DNA of 64,000 bases from Algoriphagus sp. Y33 (lineage in GTDB: Bacteria > Bacteroidota > Bacteroidia > Cytophagales > Cyclobacteriaceae): positions 4,092,001 through 4,156,000 of the forward strand of contig NZ_CP061947.1 of NCBI RefSeq assembly GCF_014838715.1, in the 5' to 3' direction. Positions 1 to 7,855 of the stretch are shown piece after piece. Numbering within the stretch: the first letter of the stretch is position 1; each line of letters begins with the position of its first letter. The translations under genes were made by a program, and so were the position numbers. Under the pieces are notes generated by a model. It had not been told where the DNA came from. It did not search any database and saw nothing but the letters and a program-made list of their open reading frames with translations.

Positions 1-1
1 C

Positions 2-403
2 ACCATGGTACCCCTTCCACGCTACACTACAGTAGCAGGTATTCCGGTGACTGAATTGGTAGCGAAAGACAAACTGGATGCAATCATTGAGAGAACTAAG
101 TTCGGCGGCGGCGAGCTAGTGAAGCTAATGGGTACTTCTGCCTGGTATGCTCCGGGATCAGCAGCAGCTCAAATGGTAGAAGCAATCTTGAAAAATCAAA
201 GAAGAGTATTCCCTGTCTGCATCAAGCTTGAAGGCGAATACGGAATCGACGATTGCTACCTTGGCGTGCCGGTAATTCTAGGCAAAAACGGAGTTGAAAA
301 AGTTTTGGAACTCGACCTAAATGCCGAAGAAAAAGCGCTTCTTGAGACTTCTAGAGGCCATGTGAAAGAAGTAATGGAAGTTTTGAACAAGCTGGGCAAA
401 TAA
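2..403 (+). CDS. mdh: malate dehydrogenase, C-terminal part (cut by window start)
   Basis: The reading frame is already open at base 2, so the gene enters from outside the window and only about the last 133 residues are present. It would interconvert malate and oxaloacetate with NAD in the TCA cycle, in the cytoplasm. Visible family signs are the T-M-V-P-L-P-R-Y stretch just after the catalytic-histidine loop (the histidine itself lies upstream), the KLMGTSAWYAPGSAAAQM helix, and the strand containing GEYGIDDCYLGVPVILGKNG, typical of LDH-like malate dehydrogenases. It ends in a normal TAA and is followed by a strong hairpin terminator, so the 3' end is complete. The first in-frame ATG at base 5 is internal, not the start. 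Confidence is high because these motifs are conserved across the family. Confidence 0.93.
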   Translation, partial: TMVPLPRYTTVAGIPVTELVAKDKLDAIIERTKFGGGELVKLMGTSAWYAPGSAAAQMVEAILKNQRRVFPVCIKLEGEYGIDDCYLGVPVILGKNGVEKVLELDLNAEEKALLETSRGHVKEVMEVLNKLGK

Positions 404-421
404 TCCCGGCAGATTTATATA

Positions 422-472
422 TCAGACCTGAGATTCCCTTGCTTATGTAGGGGTTTCTTAGGTCTGATTTTT
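422..472 (+). terminator. rho-independent terminator after mdh
   Basis: TCAGACCTGAGA at 422-433 pairs with TCTTAGGTCTGA at about 456-467 (one G-T wobble). An inner CCCT/AGGG pairing extends the stem, and a short T run follows directly. It lies 19 bases after the mdh stop codon and before the next gene on the same strand. Confidence 0.8.
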
Positions 473-503
473 GTAATATGCCATCTGAATCATCCTTGAG
501 CCT

Positions 504-3209
504 GTGAAGATCTGGAAAAGCTTACTTATTCTTTTTATTACCGTACTCCTTGCCGTAGGTGGATTCTGGATCTACAAAACCTACTTTTCATCCCGTCACG
601 TCAATAGTCTAGAAGTAATTAGCCAAAACGCAGTCTTTGTTTTTGAAACATACGAGGGTGCTGATCAATGGAATGCTTTAGTCAATGATCCCGTTTGGGA
701 AATTTTAAAAACCTTTCCCGCATTTCAAAGATTATCCGATCAACTAATCGCACTAGACAGTCTCAACGGCGGCTCCGGGGAAATCGCAAAATCCATTAAT
801 GGTCAGCAAGCCACGATCAGCCTTCATTCTACAGGCATTGAGACCTTCGATTTACTTTTTACCGTAAATCTACCCCCCAAGACAGCAGTGGATTTTATAG
901 ACGAAGTCAAATCCCGAATCCCTTTAGGATCAAGATTTCAACCCCGAAAATACTCTGACAAAGAGGTGCTAGAGTATTACGATTCTGAAAACAACAGACT
1001 CTGGAGCATATCACTGCTTGGTGACTTGGCTGTGATTTCCTCATCTTCCTTCTTGGTGGAAGAAGCAATACGGTTCTATGTAAACGAAGATCAACAAAGC
1101 TTTTTAACGCTGGTAAAGTCAATTCCATACAACTCAGATGCTCAAGGAAGACTATTGCTTGCAGGTAAGGGACTTGGTAGTCTTCTTAAAGGAATTGGTG
1201 GGCAAAGGGAAAGCACTACAATTGCCGCTTTGGAGATTATGCCCGGGGTGGTGGCATTAGACTTAAATCTGGAAGAAAACAGGATGGTATTCAAAGGATC
1301 CATGAGCTATGATGAGGATGTTGACTTCACACCATCCATCCAAGCCAATCTTGCAACTATCGAAGAGATCATTCCCAATCGAACCCTTGCTCTTACTCAG
1401 ATCAATCTGGAAAGCATTTACGAAACACAAAAAATTGCCAACCGCGCATTTACAGCTAGAGCCACTTTTAGCGGGGAAATTCAACGCAAACTCTTAGACA
1501 GGGGGTTCTTGGATAGCTTTACCGGTGAACTGTATTTGCTTGATCTCGAAAATGCGGGAGGAGTAGATCAAAATCTGGCACTCTTGGCAAGAACTAGAAA
1601 TACAGAGCTGGCTATTCAGCAACTCAAAGAATTTCAGGAAATAGAAAGTGATGAGAGTTCTGATTTCTATCTGGGACATGAAATTTTATACCTGTCTGAG
1701 GAGGATTTCCCAGCACATTTATTGGAAGGCAAATTCCACGGCTTTGGACAGACCTTTATCACCTCAGAAAACGACGTGCTGATTTTCGCCAATTCCCAGC
1801 AAGGAATGAAGCTCATTATAGACGATATCACTTCTGGCAACACTTGGGGAAAATCGTCAAGAGCACCTAAGGCGAAAAAAGATTTAAGTCCTACTTCGGG
1901 TTTTAGCCGGATGTATTTGACGGACTACATTTGGGATTCCTGGACTAAAAAAGCCAATCCGTCCTGGAGTTCTTTCCTTCAGAAATACTCCGAAGCCTTT
2001 CGCTCTTTTTCTTGGGTTTCTTTCAAAATCAACCAACTTCAGGACAGAACTGAAGCAACGTTGAGCTTCCCTTATGATGGAGATTCCAAGCCAAAAATTA
2101 AAACCACGGATGCTATATTGTTGAAGCCAAGCAATAGGATATCCTTTAGTCAGCAACTAATTTATGGTCCAAAATCCATTGTCAATTATCAAGACAATAC
2201 AGAAGATCTGCTGGTACAGGATCAAAATAACGTCCTCCACTTGATCAATTCTGCAGGCCAGGAAGTGTATTCCCAGCAACTTACCGGCCCGATCGTGTCG
2301 GAAGCTTTCCAAATTGATTATTACAAAAATGGAAAACTACAGCTGCTGATAGCAACCGCGGAAGGAATTTATGGAATAGATAGACTTGGAAATCCTCTCC
2401 CGGGGTATCCATTCGAAGTAAATGGCGAAAAAATCAGGCATTTCAACCTCGTAGATTATAGCAACACAAAAGATTACCGCTATTTCACCAGCACTGAAGA
2501 AGGCAACTTATACTTACTAGATAAGACGGGGGAAAAACTTGAGGGCTGGAACCCTAATAGAATAGGGGCTAAAACTACCGGCGCACCGGCGCATTACAGG
2601 GTACCCGGCAAAGGGGACTTTATGGCTTCTTTGACAGAAGACGGAAGACTTCAACTTTTCAATAGAAGAGGGGAAAGCCAGTCAGGTTCTTCAGTGAAAC
2701 TCGGAGAGTCCTTCAATACCGGCTTGATAGCTTGGAGAGATCCCAGATCCCGATCTACCCAACTTGTAGGCATTACCAAAAATGGGGAAGTGATCCACTC
2801 TAACTTCAATGGGGAAATAAGCTATAGAAACCAACTGATCAAAAATGATAGAGACAGCGAATTCCTGTTGGTCGCTGATCAGAAAAAAAATGACTTCGTT
2901 TTTATCTCCCGTCAGTTTAATGAAGTAAGTGTGCTTGACCGAAATGAAAAACCTCTATTCAATACCCGGGTTTCGGACGAACACCTAGTTTATCAATATT
3001 TTGATTTCGGATCAAACAGACAATTATTCGCAATAACAGATCTCAATCAAGAATTTTGCTATCTGTATGATTTAAAAGGAAACCTGCAGACTACCATGCC
3101 ATTGGAAAGTACCGGTCCAATCCAGATCACCTACCAGTCTTCCTTAGGCCAATATTTGATCAGAACTGTGAGCGGGAGTACGCTTACAGAATTTCAATTG
3201 GCAAATTAG
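504..3209 (+). CDS. membrane-anchored beta-propeller protein, DUF3352-like N-terminal half
   Basis: This 901-residue protein starts at GTG; no in-frame ATG precedes the hydrophobic start and the GTG sits right before a Lys-rich end and a single transmembrane segment (about residues 5-24), so it is an N-terminally anchored envelope protein with the bulk outside the cytoplasm. Residues about 40-540 resemble the DUF3352 type seen in Bacteroidota (alternating strands and helices, no catalytic motif I can name). From about residue 560 onward the chain has repeated blade-like units with V-L-H-L-I-N, I-Y-G-I-D-R-L-G-N and L-Y-L-L-D-K-T-G-E-K motifs, as in PQQ/WD-type propellers, so it is probably a fusion of two modules. 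It stands between mdh and the MscS gene and follows a terminator, so it likely has its own promoter. Function is unknown; a scaffold or chaperone role in the periplasm is only a guess. Confidence 0.8.
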   Translation: MKIWKSLLILFITVLLAVGGFWIYKTYFSSRHVNSLEVISQNAVFVFETYEGADQWNALVNDPVWEILKTFPAFQRLSDQLIALDSLNGGSGEIAKSINGQQATISLHSTGIETFDLLFTVNLPPKTAVDFIDEVKSRIPLGSRFQPRKYSDKEVLEYYDSENNRLWSISLLGDLAVISSSSFLVEEAIRFYVNEDQQSFLTLVKSIPYNSDAQGRLLLAGKGLGSLLKGIGGQRESTTIAALEIMPGVVALDLNLEENRMVFKGSMSYDEDVDFTPSIQANLATIEEIIPNRTLALTQINLESIYETQKIANRAFTARATFSGEIQRKLLDRGFLDSFTGELYLLDLENAGGVDQNLALLARTRNTELAIQQLKEFQEIESDESSDFYLGHEILYLSEEDFPAHLLEGKFHGFGQTFITSENDVLIFANSQQGMKLIIDDITSGNTWGKSSRAPKAKKDLSPTSGFSRMYLTDYIWDSWTKKANPSWSSFLQKYSEAFRSFSWVSFKINQLQDRTEATLSFPYDGDSKPKIKTTDAILLKPSNRISFSQQLIYGPKSIVNYQDNTEDLLVQDQNNVLHLINSAGQEVYSQQLTGPIVSEAFQIDYYKNGKLQLLIATAEGIYGIDRLGNPLPGYPFEVNGEKIRHFNLVDYSNTKDYRYFTSTEEGNLYLLDKTGEKLEGWNPNRIGAKTTGAPAHYRVPGKGDFMASLTEDGRLQLFNRRGESQSGSSVKLGESFNTGLIAWRDPRSRSTQLVGITKNGEVIHSNFNGEISYRNQLIKNDRDSEFLLVADQKKNDFVFISRQFNEVSVLDRNEKPLFNTRVSDEHLVYQYFDFGSNRQLFAITDLNQEFCYLYDLKGNLQTTMPLESTGPIQITYQSSLGQYLIRTVSGSTLTEFQLAN

Positions 3210-3277
3210 GCATATCCGGTTTCTCTTGGGCTTCCTATCACGATTGGCTAACTTGCAAAAAATCACTAAACCGACTA

Positions 3278-4933
3278 ATGCTGAAGAAGTATTACATTCT
3301 ATTCCCCCTACTTATTTGGATCAATACTCAGGCTTTTGCCCAGTTGATATCCGGAAAAGAGGACACTTACAAAATAGGCAACTCAGTCAATCTTAGCTCT
3401 CCCTATCACACTACCTTATCATTTTTCTACAATCTGGAAGAAGGGCATTACCAGCCTGAAAAAGCAGCCATGACACTTGATCTTTCCGGTAGTAAGGATC
3501 AAAATGGGCAGCGTCTTGCCGTAAAATTAAAGCAGATTTTTGAGGGGAAGGGGATATTAATCCGAACCAATGAAATACCAAACGAGCAAAATTACTTTGA
3601 CAGCACCTCGGCTTCCAATGAAAACATCTACTATTTTGACAAAAAAAAGCTCCCTGGGATCTTTCTGGAAAAGAGCGGTGATAGCTGGAAATATTCTGCC
3701 TTCAGCGTCAGCCAAATAGATGAACTCCACTCAGAAACCTATCCTTACGGGACAGCCAAGCTTCTAAACGTCTTACCCAAGATTGGAAATGAGGAATACT
3801 TGGGACTCCATCTTTGGCAATTGGTTGGCTTGTTTATTCTGCTGCTTTTGATTTTCCTTTCGCATTGGATTTTCACTTTAGTAGTGGACAAACTGATGCT
3901 TTATCTTTTCAATAGATACGGCTACGGGAAGGTGGGAGAAGACTACATCCTACCGGTGGCACGGATCATCAGCTTCTACTTAATTGTGGTTTTGCTGTCA
4001 CTTTTCATCCGTGTTCTCCAGCTACCAATAGAGATTTGGTCATGGATACTGATCGTACTACGAACCCTTAAACCATTCCTAATCACTATCATTTTTTACA
4101 AGTTGGCAGATGTGATAGCGGCCTATTTTGCCAGATTAGCCACCAAGACCGAATCCACACTTGATGACCAACTGGTGCCTTTGATGCGTAAAACACTGAA
4201 GGCATTTGTGATTCTGGTAGGGACTTTGTTTATTCTCCGGGATGGTCTGAATCTTGACATTATTCCATTCCTGACAGGTCTTTCCATAGGTGGTGTAGCG
4301 ATTGCTTTAGCTGCCCAAGACACGATCAAAAACTTCTTCGGATCCGTCATGATTTTCATCGACAAGCCTTTTCAGGTAGGTGATTGGATTACCTCAGGTG
4401 ACATCGATGGGACTGTAGAAGAAGTCGGGTTTAGATCTACCCGAATCCGTACATTCCGAAATTCTCTGATGTATGTGCCAAATGGGAAAATTGCAGACGC
4501 TATTCTCGATAACCATGGCTTACGTCAATACAGAAGGTTTTATACTACATTGACAATTACCTACGACACTCCTCCTGATCTAATCGACGAATTCGTAAAA
4601 GGACTCCGTCAAATCGTACTTGCCCATCCCAAGACCAGAAAGGATGGTTATCATGTCTATTTCAACAATCTGTCCTCATTCAGCCAAGACATTATGTTCT
4701 ATATCTTTTTCGAGGTACCTACCTGGGCAGAAGAACTCCAGTCCAGGCACGAAATATTGTTACAGATCGTGAAGCTCGCCAATTCAATAGGAGTACGCTT
4801 TGCATTCCCTACGCAGACCTTGCATATGGAATCCTTCCCTGAAAAGAAAACGCTTGTTCCCCAATACAATGGGGGATACGAAGCAAAAGTGACCGAGTTT
4901 GTCCAAAGGGAGTTGAAACACACAAAAGAATAA
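3278..4933 (+). CDS. MscS-family mechanosensitive channel with exported N-terminal domain
   Basis: The 551-residue protein has a signal peptide (residues 1-21, ending in AFAQ), a soluble domain to about residue 180, four predicted membrane helices (about 185-205, 225-245, 255-275, 305-320) and then the MscS core. The pore helix region carries the Gly/Ala-rich stretch GLSIGGVAIALAAQDTIKNF, followed by the beta domain start F-I-D-K-P-F-Q-V-G-D-W-I. These are hallmark features of MscS channels, which open on membrane tension to release osmolytes during hypo-osmotic shock. The extra N-terminal domain makes it longer than the roughly 290-residue E. coli MscS. It lies 68 bases after the preceding gene and converges on the next, so it may be cotranscribed with its upstream neighbour. 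The channel assignment is firm; the role of the N-terminal domain is not known. Confidence 0.93.
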   Translation: MLKKYYILFPLLIWINTQAFAQLISGKEDTYKIGNSVNLSSPYHTTLSFFYNLEEGHYQPEKAAMTLDLSGSKDQNGQRLAVKLKQIFEGKGILIRTNEIPNEQNYFDSTSASNENIYYFDKKKLPGIFLEKSGDSWKYSAFSVSQIDELHSETYPYGTAKLLNVLPKIGNEEYLGLHLWQLVGLFILLLLIFLSHWIFTLVVDKLMLYLFNRYGYGKVGEDYILPVARIISFYLIVVLLSLFIRVLQLPIEIWSWILIVLRTLKPFLITIIFYKLADVIAAYFARLATKTESTLDDQLVPLMRKTLKAFVILVGTLFILRDGLNLDIIPFLTGLSIGGVAIALAAQDTIKNFFGSVMIFIDKPFQVGDWITSGDIDGTVEEVGFRSTRIRTFRNSLMYVPNGKIADAILDNHGLRQYRRFYTTLTITYDTPPDLIDEFVKGLRQIVLAHPKTRKDGYHVYFNNLSSFSQDIMFYIFFEVPTWAEELQSRHEILLQIVKLANSIGVRFAFPTQTLHMESFPEKKTLVPQYNGGYEAKVTEFVQRELKHTKE

Positions 4934-5082
4934 CCAAAGCGATTGGCTATCACCTTAATTGACTCTAATATCTCTGCTAAAGAAAATTGGAACCCCAAAT
5001 GATCGCATGAATGATAGGAAACGGGTAAATTTCTGTTTTTGCTGTGCCTTCTTACTACCCTCCCCAAAACACATAAAGACAT

Positions 5083-6699
5083 TTACTTTATCTCAAAAGT
5101 CCTCTTATACACTTTGACTCCCCCCCCATTAGCTCCAGTCTTAATTGTAATGAGGTATTTCCCTTTAACGTCCGGAACTTGGATTTCAACAACATTGCCT
5201 ATAGGAAGTTTTTCAGGGATTTCTGACCAAAACAGTACCGTACGCCAGTCCATGATACCCTGACTTGGCTCCGGTGCTTCAAAAAGAGAAGAAGCTGATA
5301 CTACCTTGGGCTGGATTCCTTCATAGTCGAGGTAAATACCATTGGAAGGAATAGGGAATCCACCAAAGTCATTCTTGTAAGAACTGAAACTCAGCACTCC
5401 GGGAAACTTCTCTTCATTTAGGTAAAACGCACGGGTCAATACTTCAAGCCTCTTAAAACCCTTTGGGTCAAATGCTGCCAATAAATCCGAGTCAAAAACG
5501 GGTAATGCATCGATAAGCATAAGCGGATTGGAATCAAAACCCGCATCCATCACATCATCTAAGACACGAAACTCCTTTTTCTTCTTGGTAGTTTTTATAC
5601 GTATTTCAGGCACATATTCTTTGATAACTGTCCCTACAGTTTCAAACCTTGTATAATCATCCAACAGGTACGTTCGATCTTCCGTAAACCCAGTTACCAC
5701 AGGAAATAGGCTTGCATCAAATTCATTTACAAAATAGCTTTCCACCTGGCCGCCTTTTAGCAATTCTTGAAGAAGGTCTTGATCCGCAGGGCTTATTTCA
5801 AGCTCCGGAAAAATGAAATCGCTTTTGAATTGAGTTACAGGTCCCGGAGAAACAATCCCAAAATCAAGCAAGCTCTCGTTATTACTCGCCTGTGCCACCA
5901 GATATTTCCAATTTTTCATTCCTCCAGCATCGAAAAACATACTCCCCTCAGCATTGGGACGATCTGTAAAAAGTGCTGACTTTTCACCATGCAGAGACAG
6001 ATAATACAATTTCGTGGTATCGACAGATGCACTCTCAACTTGAGCTTCGATAATATGCCCAAAAAGCTCGGGGAGCAAATTATGTTGCTGAATTGACTCA
6101 TAGGCCTTTGCTGAGGAAATCATCCCCTCATCAGTCAAAAACGGATTCTCAGCAGCTATACTTACTTCTTCTATTTCAACTGTCTCAGGCAACTCTATTT
6201 TCAACTTGGATCCAGGAGCGTTCACTTCTCTGGACAATACTATTTCCCGGGAGTCATGATTTAGAGAAAGTGCCTTTCGCTCAGAGACAACCGTAGGTGG
6301 GACATTCCTATTAAATACCGTAATAAACCGCTGCACCAATCCTTCTTCTAAGTTTTGGTAGGGACTTACCCTGGTAAACACACGAAGGAGGTAATTGTCA
6401 GAAGGAAGGTTAGTTGGAAGCTGCAGAAAGTTAAAGCTCTTTCCTTCCTCCAAAGGCATTTTGGCAATAGCCACTGACTCATTGTATCGATTGACAAGCT
6501 CTGCGTAGATAATCTTTGACTCCACAGGAGAATTACCCTGCATAGCCTCGCTCGCTATCCATATCCGCTCTCCTCCAAAATAGATCGTCTTGGGAATAGA
6601 AAAAGCCACTGCTTCTCTCCCATTTCCCTGACCGGATACACCTTGGGAAAAGCTAAAACCTAAAAAGAGAAATATAGAAATTTTATGTAATAAGCTCAT
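5083..6699 (-). CDS. exported macroglobulin-MG2-like protein with TonB-plug-like C-terminal part
   Basis: This 538-residue protein has a signal peptide (about residues 1-23). Residues about 27-140 fit the MG2-type immunoglobulin-like domain common in Bacteroidota envelope proteins: A-V-A-F-S-I-P-K-T-I-Y-F-G-G-E, then a Y-A-E-L-V-N strand and L-P-S-D-N-Y-L-L-R-V-F-T. Residues about 375-450 contain N-P-L-M-L-I-D-A-L-P-V-F followed by F-K-R-L-E-V-L-T, which resembles the plug domain of TonB receptors (P-L-Y-V-V-D-G ... I-E-V-L-K-D), but no barrel follows. It is the last gene of a minus-strand operon (starting one base after the DUF4249 gene ends), so it probably works with the TonB receptor encoded upstream. 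Substrate is unknown. It could be a surface partner that binds the receptor or its ligand. Confidence 0.82.
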   Translation of the reverse strand: MSLLHKISIFLFLGFSFSQGVSGQGNGREAVAFSIPKTIYFGGERIWIASEAMQGNSPVESKIIYAELVNRYNESVAIAKMPLEEGKSFNFLQLPTNLPSDNYLLRVFTRVSPYQNLEEGLVQRFITVFNRNVPPTVVSERKALSLNHDSREIVLSREVNAPGSKLKIELPETVEIEEVSIAAENPFLTDEGMISSAKAYESIQQHNLLPELFGHIIEAQVESASVDTTKLYYLSLHGEKSALFTDRPNAEGSMFFDAGGMKNWKYLVAQASNNESLLDFGIVSPGPVTQFKSDFIFPELEISPADQDLLQELLKGGQVESYFVNEFDASLFPVVTGFTEDRTYLLDDYTRFETVGTVIKEYVPEIRIKTTKKKKEFRVLDDVMDAGFDSNPLMLIDALPVFDSDLLAAFDPKGFKRLEVLTRAFYLNEEKFPGVLSFSSYKNDFGGFPIPSNGIYLDYEGIQPKVVSASSLFEAPEPSQGIMDWRTVLFWSEIPEKLPIGNVVEIQVPDVKGKYLITIKTGANGGGVKVYKRTFEIK

Positions 6700-6700
6700 A

Positions 6701-7855
6701 TTAATCCTCCCAGAAATCAGGTTTCACATTTGTCCCTCTCAAGGTACAGTCTGTACAGCGGCGAATTGCTCCTTGATAGCCGATTGGCTCAGGCGCTCTC
6801 TCTGGAATAACAGGTATGACAGGCACAAAGCTACCATTACTGAATGATCTCCCATAATCTTCCTTCATCACCGTGTCAGGCTCGATAAAACAACTGTAGT
6901 AATCAGGTTCTACCGCTCTCCACGGAGCCACATCTCTTACATCGATAAAAAAACGCTGTTGTTTTACCGTTCCCAAGCTTACATAGCCCACCACAGGGGC
7001 ATCAGGATTCTGATCATTCTTGATATTTCCTCCAATATTTGAAGGCAGTGGGCTAAATATGGAGCCAATATCGTCGGTGTTTTTGCGTAGAATTTCCCAA
7101 AACTCAGACGCTTTGGAATCCAAGGCCTTCTGGGAAATCAGAATACTATAACGAACTGACAACCGCTCATCATCTTGTAAAATCTGCTTGATAGACTGCC
7201 TAAATACAAACTGATCTTCAAATCGGGATGAAGTCTCTAAAATCAAATCGGCACTAACAGATCCTCTATAGCACAAGTCAGTTCGCTCCTCAGGCTTTCT
7301 GATCACTATATCTCCAGTCTCTTCATCATATTTAAATACAGAGGTGATTTTTGGACGAAACGCATACATTTCTTCATAGGTCCATAGAAAATCATCTGCA
7401 TTTTCATTCCCCTTAGTCGTCAAATATATCTCTGCACCTTCTTCATTTCTCTCAAAACCCACATCGATAATATCAGGAGTAAGAATGGGTTTCATCAGCT
7501 CTGATGTATAGCTTTTCCCATCATTCGTTGAAATGTATAGTCTGTAATTCTCATCTTCAGGGATATCATGTGCAAATTCAAACTCCCCAGATCCCATCGC
7601 GGTCAGAGCGTACTCTGTGCCGGATTCTGACCTAAGAGAGACTGTTCCATCAGGATAACTTGGCGAATACGAATCATCTGTTTGGATGTTTCTAGTGTAA
7701 CTTAGCTTTAGCATACTTGGCAAGCCCTCCGTATCCAAATATCCCTCCACCACTAACACAGAAAGATCCGCAGGTGCTATATCCGGATCGAATGGTTCCC
7801 TACAACCGGTGGTGAGCAGTGCACATAAAAATATAAGAGCAGCTAATCTATTCAT
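6701..7855 (-). CDS. DUF4249 family lipoprotein
   Basis: A 384-residue lipoprotein: the N-terminus has a hydrophobic run ending L-L-T-T-G-C, so Cys18 would be lipidated and the protein held at the outer membrane. The body is beta-rich, with V-V-E-G-Y-L-D-T near the start and a late cysteine pair C-T-D-C near residue 370, both characteristic of DUF4249 proteins, which are almost always encoded next to a TonB-dependent receptor. Its start codon overlaps the stop of the upstream receptor gene by one base (ATGA), so translation is likely coupled. By analogy with SusD it may be the surface partner of that receptor, but DUF4249 is not homologous to SusD as far as I know and its ligand is unknown. 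Confidence 0.88.
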   Translation of the reverse strand: MNRLAALIFLCALLTTGCREPFDPDIAPADLSVLVVEGYLDTEGLPSMLKLSYTRNIQTDDSYSPSYPDGTVSLRSESGTEYALTAMGSGEFEFAHDIPEDENYRLYISTNDGKSYTSELMKPILTPDIIDVGFERNEEGAEIYLTTKGNENADDFLWTYEEMYAFRPKITSVFKYDEETGDIVIRKPEERTDLCYRGSVSADLILETSSRFEDQFVFRQSIKQILQDDERLSVRYSILISQKALDSKASEFWEILRKNTDDIGSIFSPLPSNIGGNIKNDQNPDAPVVGYVSLGTVKQQRFFIDVRDVAPWRAVEPDYYSCFIEPDTVMKEDYGRSFSNGSFVPVIPVIPERAPEPIGYQGAIRRCTDCTLRGTNVKPDFWED

